A stretch of 64,000 bases of DNA from Gremmenia infestans. Taxonomy: Eukaryota > Ascomycota > Leotiomycetes > Helotiales > Hamatocanthoscyphaceae. The DNA lies in NCBI GenBank assembly GCA_032629725.1, contig JAFEVB010000038.1:124001-188000 (forward strand), read 5' to 3'. Shown piece by piece: positions 11,464 through 23,626 of this stretch. Within the stretch, counting starts at the first letter, position 1. Each line of letters starts with the position of its first letter. Below the pieces are notes generated by a model. The model was not told the origin of the DNA and did no database searches. It saw only the letters and a list, made by a program, of their open reading frames with translations. The translations under genes were made by a program, and so were the position numbers.

Positions 11464-13748
11464 ATGGATAAAAGAGGTATTGAGATGCGGAATATGAGTG
11501 TTGCTCATACGCTTAATGGCGCACCGTACGAGGATGTCGAGCGTATGCGCAGCGGGACACATTCTCACAATAGCGATGTGGAGAGATTGGCGAGGATGGG
11601 TAAAAAGCAGCTGCTTAAAGTAATTAAGCTTTCCTCTTTCTATTCTATTCGCAGCAATTAACTGCAAGGGAGGGATTTTGCGATTGATTTTGGCTTATGT
11701 CTAACTATCACAGCGTCGATTCGGTTTCTTGTCATTGTTTGGTTTCAGTTGCACTATTCTAATTACTTGGGAGACTGTACTGGCGTAAGTTTTTTCTCGG
11801 TGCAATGATTTTTAGGTCTATACTAATTGCATCTGTAGTTTGTTCAGTGAAGGATTGGAAAAGTTCGTCGAGCTCGCTATTGAATGCCATACATACATTA
11901 CCGACTGATATGAAACAGTGGAGGACCATCGGGACTCGTGTATGGCTTCATTATCGCCTGGCTGTGTACTTTGTCGGTCTATACAGTCATCTCAGAATTG
12001 GCTTCGATGTAAGGTCATCTCACATGGGAAGGGGGGTCACATTACAGGTGGCTAATTCAATGTCACACAGAGCCCCAATCGCAGGTGGTCAATATTTCTG
12101 GGTATCAATGCTAGCTCCCGAAGGCTCGAAGCGATTCTACAGTTATATCACCGGTATGTTGCATCCATGACAGATGTCCTCGAAGTCTTTAATTTGCTCG
12201 TTCCCCAGGAACTGAACATCCACGTTGACGGATGAGACAGGGTGGTTGACAACCATTGCGTGGATCGCAACTCTTGCCGTTGGGAGTGTGTTTACCGGCT
12301 CTATGATCCAGGGCATGCTCATTCTCCAATACCCCGATTATGTCCCACAACCTTACCAGGCTACTCTCTTGACCTGGGCTTGCATCGTGGTTTGTATTTT
12401 CGTTAATACTGTTGTCAGCAAATGGCTACCTAAGATTGAAGGCTTCATTTTGATCTTCCATATATTGGGGTTCTTTGCTGTACTCATTACGATTCTTTAT
12501 ACGGCACCGCATGGATCCGCGGAAAGCGTCTTTGCTACTTCTCTGAATGAAGGTGGTTGGCCTACTCAGGGACTATCTTACTGTGTTGGTTTTATCGGAA
12601 ATGTTGCTACTTTTGTTGGTAAGTTGATCAATCCATGCGGCAGTAAGTTGTTACTAACTCTCTTTCTCAGGTGCTGATGCTGCCGTACATGTAGGCATGT
12701 TCCAATCGTCCCAGTTCCTCGTCTACTAAACAAAAAAGATGTCCGAGGAGATCGAGAATGCCGCCTTGAACGTTCCCCGCGCAATATTCACAACGATGGT
12801 TCTTAACGGGGCCATGGGACTTGCTATGATGATAGCAGTCTTATTTGTCATTGGCGATGCGGAGGAAGTTCTGGTAGGTACCAGCTGCTCTGAGGCGATG
12901 TAAAATTAATAACAGCGTGGGTCTATATAGAAATCGGCGACTGGGTTCCCTTTCATTCAAATATTTTACAATAGCACTGGGTCCAAAGCAGGTACCATTG
13001 TTATGACTGCACTGGTCGCGGCTTTGGCATGGGCAGGCACTATCGGCTTCACAGCCACGTCGTCCCGGATGCTGTGGTCGTTTGCACGAGATCGTGGTGT
13101 TCCTTTCCACCAAGCTATCTCCAAAGTAAGCTCTCTCCCTCTTGATCCTGAGCGTATCTTCATATTACATCTATTGACCCGCCGAAACAGCTAGAGCCGC
13201 GCACATCGATCCCCATGGTCGCCGTTGGAGTAGTGACGGTCATCCCCGCCCTCTTGGCCTTGATCCACATCGGCTCCCCCATTGTATTCAACGACGTCGT
13301 CTCCCTCTCCGTAACCGGCTTCTACTCCTCATATCTGCTCCCCAGCGCACTACTCCTCTGGCGACGCACGAATGGACATATCGCAGAGCCCAACGATCCC
13401 GACAGCGAGGATATTGCCGGCGATGCGCCCGCAGGCTTCGAAGGGGAGAAGGTGCTCCAGATGCAATTGGTGTGGGGCCCGTGGCGCGTCCCGGGAAAGC
13501 TGGGAATCGTCAATAACGCTTTCGCATGCGCATACATGATCTTTGTCATCTTCTGGAGTTCCTGGCCGCCTGCAACGCCCGTCACGGCTGCGACGATGAA
13601 TTATAGCGTCGTGGTTACTGTTGGTGTCATTGTGCTCAGCATTGTATATTACTTTCTCTATGGGAAACGACATTATATTGGGCCCCTGATAGATCCGGAG
13701 CTACTTCGAGAAGCAGGGTTTGCTAGAGCAGGGGCCCGAACTGAATAA
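11464..13748 (+). CDS. Amino-acid/GABA permease (APC superfamily), ten exons
   Basis: Plasma-membrane permease of the fungal amino-acid/choline/GABA type, probably proton-coupled uptake of amino acids, GABA or a related amine. Exons are 11464-11619, 11714-11784, 11839-11862 (24 nt), 11919-12008, 12071-12153, 12241-12618, 12671-12690 (20 nt), 12739-12873, 12931-13125 and 13191-13748. All joins keep frame, giving 569 residues. Family landmarks are RRFGFLSLFGFSCTILITWE at TM1, NGGPSGLVYGFIIAW at TM2, APIAGGQYFWVS, the HMSEEIENAA loop, FARDRGVPFH, and hydrophobic helices to the C-terminus. The N-terminus is polar and cytosolic. A start at 11464 precedes the usual short tail before TM1. The upstream DNA is rich in CT runs and microsatellites. 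Confidence 0.92.
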
Positions 13749-13808
13749 TGAAGGTCTCTCCGAATTTGAGTATCTTATAGAGAGAACGTCACAGTGGTGA
13801 AGAGAATA
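13749..13808. other. Permease 3' flank
   Basis: Short spacer between the permease stop and the MITE, ending in the TA target dinucleotide (13807-13808). Confidence 0.5.
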
Positions 13809-13944
13809 ACTCCTACAGTGTTTTACGACCATCTCCCAAAAAGCCTTATGCTCCTTATGCTGGATAGAAAAAAGCGGTACTTACTATTGTTCACTGCGAA
13901 GGCTTCTTCATTTAATGAAGACGGCCGTATAACACTGTAGGAGA
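13809..13944. mobile_element. MITE-like element, copy A (136 bp)
   Basis: The ends are inverted repeats: ACTCCTACAGTGTTTTAC on the left and, on the opposite strand at the right, TCTCCTACAGTGTTATAC, each continuing into a GCCGTCT/ACCATCT-like segment. The element is flanked by TA on both sides (13807-13808 and 13945-13946), as for Tc1/mariner-type insertions. It carries no ORF. The same ends occur at 48491-48715. Confidence 0.8.
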
Positions 13945-14965
13945 TAAGAAAGCTCTATTCCCATTTTCTAACCGTCTTTATCGCAGTTCTACCAACTTAC
14001 AATTTCCCAGCAAACAGATACTCATGATAGCGAATCAAAAGTGGATCCCCTCGATGAAATCAATTGAGTCTACGGACAGTATAGATAGTAGCTCTGTCGA
14101 TCTAATCTCCACTCTTCTCCACCCATCCCGCCCGGCATCCGGCCCGTGCCCACGTGTGCGTGTGGAGGAGAGGAGAGACGCGATTTGTGAAAACAAGGGT
14201 GAGGGTCCGCTCCATCGGCGCAGTGTTGTGGGAGTTACCTAAGCCAATAGGATCAGCTAATTTCGGGGTCAGATCCCTAATCGAGTGAATAAATGCACAG
14301 TATCTTCGTAAGTACTTATGTACACGGAGTAAAACAGGACCGGAACCGGGACCTGCACATGCTAAATGTCAGCTTGGACTGTGCCAACCATACGGTACTG
14401 TTTGTACTGTACAGTACGGAGACGCATTCCTCAGCTGGCAGCCACAGTTTAGTGGTTCGGAAGGATACATGCGGCTACAGCGAGAAGTGCTTAGAAACGT
14501 GGGAAACGTGGCGTGGCTCGTGGCCACCACCCTGCTTTTACCAGAACCATGGTTTCTTTATGTAAAACTTGCCCATCGAATTTCATGCAGTATGAGGTTT
14601 CTCTCCCTTCTTTCTTCTACTGAACAAGTAGTTTCCCAACCTAGCCCGTGCTCAAAGGGAGATAAGCATGATGTGGCGGGGCGGGTCGCTCGGCGTGACC
14701 GTGCGGCGGGGGTGGGGCTCACTAGCGAACCAATGTACAGTACTAGTCTCAGCTAAAATTCTAGGTACTAACCCCTACTAGAGGGCCCAGTGTTACAATC
14801 ATTTGGGCCTGTGCCGTCGCAGGGGCTCCATCTGTACCTAGGTATATATGTCCGTCTTCGCAGTCCCGACAATTCAACACTGTGTCTCGTAACCAGTTGA
14901 ACTACTTGTGTGACACAAGTTGTTTTCCTCGATACCATCTCACTGCATTTCCTTGCCCGGTCAGC
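13945..14965. other. Intergenic, carboxylesterase upstream region
   Basis: No gene supported. TATATA at about 14843-14850 lies roughly 120 bp upstream of the esterase ATG and may be its TATA box. Confidence 0.35.
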
Positions 14966-16962
14966 ATGTCGTTCCACAGGTACACGAGCTTGCCATTGCT
15001 TGTCCTCGGTCTCACTTTGGGCAATGCATTGCCAATCTACAGCACGACATGCCCGGATCCGATCGCAACCACTCTCAATGGCTCATACTCCGGCATCCAC
15101 AACCCGAACTTTAAGCAAGACTTCTTCCTCGGCATTCCGTTCGCTCAGCCCCCCGTCGGAGACCTGCGTCTCAGGCAGCCTGCGAGTCTGAATAGCACCT
15201 GGACTGGAGTGAAGAATGCTACCGAGTATGGGTTTGCATGTATTGGGTATGGGGAGGATACGCAGATTGGCGGGAACAATTACGTCGACGAGGATTGTTT
15301 GACTCTCAATATTGTAGCGCCATCAGGCTGGGATCCGAGGCAGAAACTTCCAGTTGCTGTATGGATTTACGGGTTAGTCAACTGACCCTGAATCATGATT
15401 GTTTGCATCATGCTAATCAATCTCAGAGGTGGCTGGTATGAGGGGACTTCCTTGGATCCTCGTTACAATCTTTCGTTTATTGTTAACCAATCAACGGTGA
15501 TTGATCAACCCATCATTGGTGTCAGCATCAACTATCGGCTTTCTGCGTACGGTTGGTTGTATTCAAACGAGACGCTCAAGGAAGGAGTTACGAACCTTGG
15601 ACTAAGGGATCAACGGTCAGAATTTCTGGCTCTTTCAATTCTTCAGGGTAACTGACCAAGATCAGCATGGCCTTCCAATGGCTGCAAGACAATATTGAGG
15701 CTTTTGGTGGAGACAGGTCAAGGGTCACGATCTGGGGAGAGAGCGCGTAAGTGCGAATCAGCCTGATGGCGATTAATTTTCTAACGTGAATAAACATGCA
15801 GTGGTGCAGGATCTGTCGGTTCTCACTTACTGGCATACAATGGAAGAAACGACGGACTCTTCCATGGAGCAATTGCAGAATCAGGATCGCCTCTGGGGTT
15901 CACTCTTATCGAACCAACACCAGGTAATTCAATCTTATCAAGTTTCCTGTAAAGATTGTTCTTTCTGATCTCTACGTAGAGGTATCTGAGATTGTCTATC
16001 AAAACCTCACACAGGCACTGGGCTGCTCCAATGCTACCAATCAATTGGATTGTCTCCGCTTAGTCCCAGCCGATGTCTTCAATGCCGCTGTCAACGCTTC
16101 TGGCAATACAGAATCCGATTACGACGTCTTTTACGGCCCCATTCCTGACGGTGATATTCTCGTCCGAAATCAACTGTCTCAACTCCAAGACGGTGCTTTC
16201 GTCAAGGTGCCCTACATTATAGGAGTCAATTCCGACGAGGGGACGGATTTTGTTGACTTCGGCCTAAATACTGACGAGGAGTTCGACGCGTTCTGGAAGC
16301 CCTTTGGCATAGACGATGCTACCTATGCGAATCTCACAGAGCTCTACCCGGATGATCCAGCCAATGATATCCCCGCTTCGCATCCAGCTGCGTTCGACGA
16401 GACCATCGGCACACAATTCAAACGAGCAGCGACGCTCTTCACAGATGCAGTCTTCGTAGCTCCCAAACGCCTCACTGCCCAGGAATGGGTGAAACACACC
16501 ACGGTGCCCCTGTACAGCTATCACTTTGACACCATCCCACACGGCATCCCAGACTACTTCGCCGTCACGCATTTCCAAGAAGCCATGTTCGTGTTCCATA
16601 ATGTAGAGGGACAAGGATTTCCCGGAGTTAGTCCGCCGTACTTCGGCGAAGATCCGTTTGAAGGGGAGCCGGAATCTTATTTCCTGTTGGCAGATGAGAT
16701 GTCCAGACGCTGGATCAGCTTTGTAGCTACTGGAGTACCGGACTTTGAAGGCAGTAAGTTTCAATTCCAAGCTGTGGAGGAGTCTGACTGACTGACACTC
16801 GTAGTGACTGGTCCAGAATGGCCGGCCTATTCATTGGACACTCCGCAGAACATTGTATTTTCGGCAAACACATCTGTCCACATTGAGCCTGATACTTATC
16901 GGCAGGAAGGTGTTGACTTTTTGATTGAGAAGTTTCTAGAGCATCCATCGTGGTCTACTTAG
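14966..16962 (+). CDS. Secreted type B carboxylesterase/lipase, six exons
   Basis: Extracellular ester hydrolase of the carboxylesterase/cholinesterase fold. Exons are 14966-15372, 15427-15615, 15666-15746, 15802-15923, 15980-16753 and 16805-16962, all in frame, 576 residues. The start at 14966 was chosen because it opens a signal peptide (MSFHRYTSLPLLVLGLTLGN). An in-frame ATG at 14882 would bury it. The catalytic triad is visible: Ser225 in GESAGAG, Glu353 in NSDEGT, and His464 in AVTHFQEA. The family N-terminal signatures GIPFAQPPVGDLRLR and EDCLTLNIVAP are present, and the oxyanion loop lies at the first exon junction (WIYG|GGW). Many N-glycosylation sequons fit secretion. The natural ester substrate is unknown. 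Confidence 0.93.
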
Positions 16963-17422
16963 ATAGTATATGCGATTTACTTTACCATGCAAGCTAACAA
17001 GAGTTGCTCAATAAGTAATGCCCTAGATTAATCGGAAGGCTATTATTAATTTCATCCACGGGAAAAAGAGAGACTAGACAAGAAGTCTCTGCTCAAGTCT
17101 CAGTCTCCCGCTCCCTTTACTAAAATAGCTCCCGCGCTAAGCGAACACCCCCCCTTTACCACCCGCTTGAGCTCATAGTAGTACTATACAGAGTCTATAA
17201 TAAGATATGTAATTCTACTCTTTTCGAAGAGCTCTGCTAGGGATGGATGATTTTGAATTGCACTAAACAAGTCATGCTTGAAGATATAATTAACCCACTT
17301 TTAGAAATACCGGTATGTACAGTACACATACGATACGTATGCTCTTTTGAAGCAACCGCAACCGCATCCACATCCCCAACCTAACACTTAGCGTCCTCCA
17401 ACCCTCTTCACCTCACCTCAAC
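16963..17422. other. Convergent intergenic region
   Basis: Separates the convergent esterase and GH62 genes and should carry both 3' ends. No gene seen. Confidence 0.4.
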
Positions 17423-18481
17423 TCAACAAGCCGAATTAGTCTGCGTCAGCAGCCCCAGCGTCCACGGCAAACTATCATAATCCCCCGTCGCATTCGGGTT
17501 AAGTCCCTGAAACAAATACCTCAATCCACACGGCGAGATGCTCAGCGTCTGATCAACAACCGTCCTCACCACCTCCCCATGACTAATACTCTCCGTCCAC
17601 GCTACGCCCCCATCCGCAAACACAACATCGCTACTCCTCGCAAACGGATCCGCCTCGCTATCCGCCAACCCCGTCCAAGGCCCCGCAATCGCACTCGCGT
17701 TCCAGGACCGGAAATACCGGTTCCCGTCGCTGCCGATGGCTTCCACGAGGAGCAGGTACTGCGCGGGCCCGTACGCGTACACGTTGGACGCTTCGAAGAG
17801 CGCGTATTTATTCGTGTCGGAGAGGGCGATGACGGGCTCGCTCATGTTGGCCGGGAAGGCGGACAGCGGCGTCTGCGAGCGGTACAGGTGGCCGTTGTCG
17901 TCGGAGGAGAAGAGGTGGCAGGTCGCCGCGTCGCAGATGACCCACATGTCGACCCAGTAGCCGTCGCCGATATTCGCGGTCACGATATCCGGGGTCCCGG
18001 TATAGAAGGCCGTGGGCGCGGTCCAGGCGCTCGGGTCCGAGAGGTCGGTGTTGGTGCTGTAGGCCGCGTTGCCGTTTTGGTAGATGAGGTACCAGAGGTT
18101 GTGGGGCTCGAAGAAGAAGATCTGGGGCGCGGCGCGGTAGCCGGTGCCGATTGCGCTTTGGTCGAGGTAGTGGAAGGTGGCGTTGTTGGCGTGCGCGAAG
18201 GACGTGAAGGTGAAGTAGACGAGGCTGTAGCCGGATTCTTGGGCGGTGCTGGCGAAGACGTGGTACGCGGAGTTGTGGTAGATGATGGAGGGATCTTTGA
18301 TTCCTGATATGTTACGTCCGTCGTCTTTGGCGCTGACGAGCACTCCGCTAGAACTCCATTCGAATGTGTCGGGTAGACTTGGTATTTGTTGAGAAGAGAC
18401 GGGACTGGCTGAAGGGCCATTGAGGGATGCTGCGGCAACAAGTGTTGCTAGTAAGATTAACTGCAACATCTTGTAGAACAT
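17423..18481 (-). CDS. Secreted GH62 alpha-L-arabinofuranosidase
   Basis: Extracellular hemicellulase that removes arabinose side chains from arabinoxylan (family knowledge). Single exon of 352 residues. It has an N-terminal signal peptide (about residues 1-20, MLQLILLATLVAAAS), a short Ser/Pro-rich linker, then the five-bladed GH62 domain from about 38. Key residues in their usual contexts are Asp63 in IKDPSI, Asp184 in DMWVICD and Glu230 in LFEASNVY. There is no carbohydrate-binding module. Its convergent neighbour is a secreted esterase, so both could act on plant cell-wall material (inference). Strong GC-rich coding gives a long open frame on the opposite strand, which is a shadow. Confidence 0.95.
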   Translation of the reverse strand: MFYKMLQLILLATLVAAASLNGPSASPVSSQQIPSLPDTFEWSSSGVLVSAKDDGRNISGIKDPSIIYHNSAYHVFASTAQESGYSLVYFTFTSFAHANNATFHYLDQSAIGTGYRAAPQIFFFEPHNLWYLIYQNGNAAYSTNTDLSDPSAWTAPTAFYTGTPDIVTANIGDGYWVDMWVICDAATCHLFSSDDNGHLYRSQTPLSAFPANMSEPVIALSDTNKYALFEASNVYAYGPAQYLLLVEAIGSDGNRYFRSWNASAIAGPWTGLADSEADPFARSSDVVFADGGVAWTESISHGEVVRTVVDQTLSISPCGLRYLFQGLNPNATGDYDSLPWTLGLLTQTNSAC

Positions 18482-19735
18482 GATGAGGGCTTCTTACCGT
18501 CATGATACATGGAGTACTTGCCCAGTTTTATAACTTTAGTACCCGGAACTCGACCAAATTGGACGACCAGGGAATTTGAAGCCAAGTCACTTGTGCCTAA
18601 TACTTCTCCCCGCATTCTTCATCGTGGAAAATATCTCACACTGTGGTCAGATCCGTATTATAACAAGGGAAATTTCCACCTATCCGGACACCTCAGCTTG
18701 AGATAACGTGTCTTCTAGTCCTGTATAGAGACCCAAGTGAGGTGGTCAGGCGCGGAATAATAAGCCTAAAGACGTAGCCGTAGTCTGTGGTGTAAATGTA
18801 AATTACACTGTACTCAGGCTATATATGCATTTTAGGCCTATGCTCCCGCAACTCAGGTACATACAACCGTAGTAGCTTATCCGAAGACAAGGAAGGCAGG
18901 CTAAAACAATACTAAGTAAGGGCCTCGAATATGATTAAGGATTTAAGTTACCAGGGGATAGATACAAATAGCAACACAACTGATGAGAGAAAATATAAGC
19001 ACAGTCTAATTCATAAGTCATGTAGAATAACCGAAATGCGGTTATCTAGCGACACGAAATCATAGCACCAACCGAATCGGTCGCGAATCGACGCATTCGC
19101 GACATGCAACAGAACCCCTTCTCCAATTTCCTCTTCCGGCCATCCAAAGCGAGGCGGGGTCAAACTGTCAAAATAAAAATACTCCACAGCAAGTCTATAA
19201 AACAAACAATACGGTAAAATCACCGCATTAATATTAATCCGAATCCAAAGACTCTTCCTTCCACCTCCACTATCTTACATCATCTCAAATCAAATCATAT
19301 CAAATCAAATCAAATCACATCACATCTAATCGAGTTGCACAAATACTGTACGTAAACACATCTCGTCTGCCTGAAAACCCTGTATCCGAGCCGAAAAAAG
19401 CAAATATGGGGCTTGGCTTGGACACCAGGCAGCCTTTTATTAGCTGGCTGGCTACTTGTAGATAAGTAGGGCGTATGCACATGCAATGCAATGCATATGC
19501 ACTCGCCCTTTTTGCGAAATGCAACAAAAATAACCCTATCCTCTTAAATTGGTCGCTTGACTTATGGAAATGGGTAGATGGGTGCATGATTACTTCTTGT
19601 TTGATGTTAACTCTCGCTGGCTCCTAAGATCTCGCATATCAATCACATCGGACATATGATATCGGGCAGTGATGGAATTAAACAGAGGCTAGGAGATATG
19701 CGTGCTCGGTTCAAAGCCCTCCATCCACATCCAGC
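18482..19735. other. Intergenic, GH62 to Nudix gene
   Basis: No gene supported. Contains an AAATC/ACATC repeat tract at about 19278-19325 and palindromic ATGCA runs near 19478-19500. Confidence 0.4.
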
Positions 19736-21013
19736 TCACTGATCAGGAGAAGTAGGAAACGGCAATCTACGATGCAATCTTGCCAGAATCTCCGCATAAT
19801 CCTAGACGAAAAAAAGAACAAGAAGTCAGCTTTGTCTGAGTCTCTTCTCCAAACCCCCACGAATCTGAGAAGGCCAATGGAACAGGAACCTGAGGACCAC
19901 CAAAACGAATAACAAAACTCACCTTCTCCTCCTCCGGCGTAAGCACACCATGTCTGATAAAAAAATCAATCATAACACACGCGCTATTCGTCTTAAACTC
20001 GCCCCTCGCCAGGGCGTCCTTGACGTCTTGTACACCCATCAAATAGAACTCCTTAACCTCATCATCGCACTGCTTACAAACGACATCAGGCGCGACTTCA
20101 AGATCGAAACAGTAGATTAGCTCTGGGCTGAAGAGGCCTTTCTCGCTATCGCCCGGTGCGTCGCGATGGCTGATGTAGCTTAGAACTCCTACACTCTTCG
20201 CATTCTCCCTGTAATGGCACAGGTGGAGTCAGTACCGGTGCCGGATGGTAGAGCTAGGTAGTCTCTATCTTATCCTCGGGAAGCAAACTCGACTTGACTT
20301 GACTTGACTTGGCTTGATAACATACCTCACAAACCCCTCATCCAAACTCGCCTCCTCGCCCGCCTCCCTCACCACACATTCGCCCGGCCCCTCCCCCGCC
20401 GTCACGCCCCCGGCCACCGTCGTATCCAGACAGTTCGGATACGTAAACAAATGCTTCGATCGCCTCGGTACCCAGATCTTCATTTCCTTCTCCCCTTCCC
20501 CATCCTTACCATTACCACCGCGCGCATACGTATACGTATATACGGTTAGATGCGCACCCCGCGAAACAATACCAAACAGCGGCGCTGCGTACCTTTCGAG
20601 CGATACGGGCCCTCGGGCGCCGATGATGGGGTAGGGTTCGCTGTGCTCGCCGTGCAGGATTTTGAAGGTGTTGCTGGAGAGTGCGGTGTCGATTAGGTGT
20701 GTGAAGGCCGTAGTAGAGGCATTTTGATTGGCGTTCAAAGTGATGGTTTTGCGCTCTTGATCTACAGTGAAGTCATCTGTCCATGGCATGGCAGCCACGG
20801 TTGTTGGGAGGAGGAAGCCGTGTGGGCGGGGGTCAGAGGTGAGGTAGAAGGTGTAGAATTGGGCGTATGGATTTGGGTTTGAGGCATCGCTGTATGGGAA
20901 ACTGGGGGAGATGTGAGCTGGTGTATATTTTCAATAGTGTAGGGTGATATGATATAAATATACCTATCGCAAGCATCTACGAGATCTAGATACGATTTAT
21001 TGACAGAAGCCAT
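19736..21013 (-). CDS. DUF4743/Nudix protein, thiamine pyrophosphokinase-related
   Basis: Nudix hydrolase family protein of the fungal Tnr3-N-terminal type; such proteins are thought to hydrolyse modified thiamine diphosphates (family knowledge). Exons on the minus strand are 21013-20964, 20901-20326, 20208-19923 and 19801-19736, in frame, 325 residues. The first about 130 residues are the DUF4743 region (SYLDLVDACDS...FPYSDASNPNPYAQFY). The Nudix box runs GGVTAGEGPGECVVREAGEE at about 181-200, with REAGEE intact. The C-terminal part includes the typical SHRDAPGDSEKGLFSPELIYCFDLE. Unlike yeast Thi80/Tnr3 fusions there is no pyrophosphokinase domain here. Confidence 0.9.
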
Positions 21014-21711
21014 CTTGATTTCTCAGGACTCACGTGCTGTGAAGTTCAAAGCTGAGATACCGGTAGGTGCTCTTGAAAGTTTGCACTCTCTTTTTAGATT
21101 CACAGACTAGCTTATAAAAGCGTAAAGACCGTAAAAGCACAAGAAGCTTTGAATTGAGGATTGTGGGGATAACGAGGCAGAGATGGAGAAGAGGAAGTTG
21201 TAAGTACCTGTACCATGATGCCTTGCCTTGAGTAGAGCAAGAGCTGAGCATAAGCGAAACGAAGCATGCTCGCTTCGTACAGGAACATCCTTTCTCCGAT
21301 ATATGCCCCTAGCCCCGCCCCGCCCCGTCCCTCTACCCTACGCGTTGGCTATGACAGAGCCCGTACCTCTAACAAAGTAGAAAAAGTACTTAGATACGCA
21401 TTTACAGAGGAGAAAGCTAAGATGGAGAGAATAATATATGAGGGATGCTATATGCATTCATTCCATTTACACTTGGAAGATTCCTTCAAATACAATGGAA
21501 ATTATTTATTTCCACCCTATGAATATTTAGCATCCACGTAACCCAGACCGCCCCTCAAAAACGCCATGCTATGCTCAGTATGTCCGATCCATGTATGTTA
21601 AACCGACTGATTGCTTTTGGTCCCTGTAGGTATCTTATCTGTACAAACAAACGAGAGGGCCTTTACCACCGTATAACCGTGAAAAAAATAATAATATGTG
21701 TATGTGCAAAA
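21014..21711. other. Intergenic
   Basis: No gene seen between the Nudix start and the carrier stop. Confidence 0.4.
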
Positions 21712-23626
21712 TTACAGACCCGCCCATTCGACGACTTCGAGGGCACACATTACTAGGATAAGTGTGGATGGCAAGATCCTAGAGTTACTATTAGAAGGTC
21801 CTTGTCGGTAGGGTAAAGGGGGACATACCAGATTACATAGCTCTGGAAAAGCAATTTGCTCATTACGCCTTCGTAAACACCATTGATTTGGCAGATCTGA
21901 GCTAGTTGTAATGCGCTTGGAGCGCCTGTCAGCAAGAAGCAGACGATCACGAAGATTGGATCATCAACAATGCTAACTGGTACGAATTTCGCCACGAGGG
22001 CGAGTATGGGTGCCATGACGATTGTGGGCAAGAGCATCCGCGAGATGAGGGAAGCAACCAGGAGCTTAGTGCCGATTTGATTCTCTTCGGAATTCTCGTC
22101 GAACGATTCTTGGGGTAAGGTATTGCGCGCGAGATTTGCTCCAAGAACGACCAAGATCAGAGGTACGGCTACACCACCTGATTGTGCTACAGCTCGTGTG
22201 ACGGAGTTGGCGATGAAGGAACCATCTGCGAAGAACAGGTGTTGAAGTTTAGGTATTGAAGCTACGATAATAGCAAGAAGCATGGCCCACAGAGGTGGGT
22301 TCATAAACTCCCATAAACCATTAAAGAAGCGGGAAAGGAGACAGTGGGTTTTGGTGAGGAATTGTTGAAGTGAAATAGGGAGAGCGTGAAAAGCTCTTTG
22401 TGATCCTTTCTTAGCCATATGAAATGCGTGGGCAATTCCGCGCTTGATGTAAAGGCGTATTGTAGGTATGATTCCTCTGATTCCGCTGGGGATTTCTCTC
22501 TCCTCTGGAGGTGTTCGGATACTTGGGAAAGAGGTCATGTTGCCGTTTGAAAGGTCTCTGGGGAGAACATTGCCATTGGTAGGCGTGGGAACAAGTCCTG
22601 GTGGCTTCTTGTCTATATCATCCTCATCCTCATCCTCGTTGATTGATCCCGCATAGTGTGTGTGGAAGACGGGAGTCCTGCCTCCAGATTCGAACGAGTT
22701 GGTGGATGAGCTCCCGTTGGGGTTGAGGTATTCATGTTCATCCTCGTTCTCGCCATCCAAGCCTTGAATTAAATCTCCTTGGTGTAAGCGTCCTTCTGGT
22801 TCGTCTGTATATCTTCCTTCCTCGATATCCGCTTCATCTATCGATTCCGCGTATTTGTCTGCCGGGGCCAGCAAGACATGGTACCCCCAACTCCATCGTA
22901 CAAGCTGCCCTAGCTGCTGGAAGATAAGCAGATAGAGAATACCTCTTGCCGCAACTTCATCATCATTATCCCCAGGTATTCTATCCCAATGCAGCCCCTT
23001 GAGCGTTTGCGAGAGCGAAATGACGAGCGATATTGGAAGCGAATTCGAATTTCCGAATACCTAGCATAGTCAGTATCGGCGTTGGATGTTCCACAAGCGT
23101 GAACTTACTCCCATAGCAGTGACGAAGTTCGCAGGCCTCTTCTTGAAACCAAAAAACCTCGACACCACCACCGAAACCAAATATGAAACCAGAGTTTGTA
23201 CAATGAAGATGACTGGGATGACGGCGAGTTCGAGCAGCTTGTCTGCGGTCAATTGTGATGCGAGTTTTGTGAAGACTGTCCCTATATCAGCGCAGTCCAG
23301 TATGGGAAAGCAATGCACATACTCAGACAAGGCGTAAATAATGCCACGTTCAGGTTGGCCAAGAACTTCTGTTTGTCGGCATCGAACATGCCTTGCCTCG
23401 CGATGATGTAGCCTGGCAGACTCACACAGACAACCTCCATAACAGCCTCAAAGACCAGGAGGACCAGATGGCCCAGGGCAGGATGGGATTCATGGTTGTT
23501 GGCTCGAGTATGGAGAAATGCGAAGTTGGAGAAGGAGTTTGTGGCGATGGGTATAGATGGGATGCTGTCGCCTGAAACGAGAGCATTGAGCCGGTAGGAG
23601 GTGGGATTTGAGAAGAAAGAAGCCAT
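21712..23626 (-). CDS. Auxin efflux carrier (PIN-like) family transporter
   Basis: Integral membrane transporter of the AEC family, as found in fungi with an unknown organic-anion or indole-like substrate. Exons on the minus strand are 23626-23323, 23275-23109, 23060-21829 and 21778-21712, giving 589 residues. It has the family layout: N-terminal helices (FEAVMEVVCVSLPGYIIARQG; NLNVALFTPCLIFTKLAS; VIPVIFIVQTLVSYLVS; MGVFGNSNSLPISLV), a long acidic cytosolic loop with Asp/Glu runs (EDEDEDDIDKK), then C-terminal helices (VPLILVVLGANLARN; DPIFVIVCFLLTGAPSALQL). The short last exon adds the helix-ending ILPSTLILVMCALEVVEWAGL, placed through a 50-bp intron. The exon 1/2 join gives CLIFTKL, which decides between two nearby acceptors. 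Confidence 0.9.

Noticed and set aside
17579..18307. 242-codon plus-strand frame rich in Arg, Gly and Val
   Set aside because: Antisense shadow of the GH62 gene, caused by codon bias.
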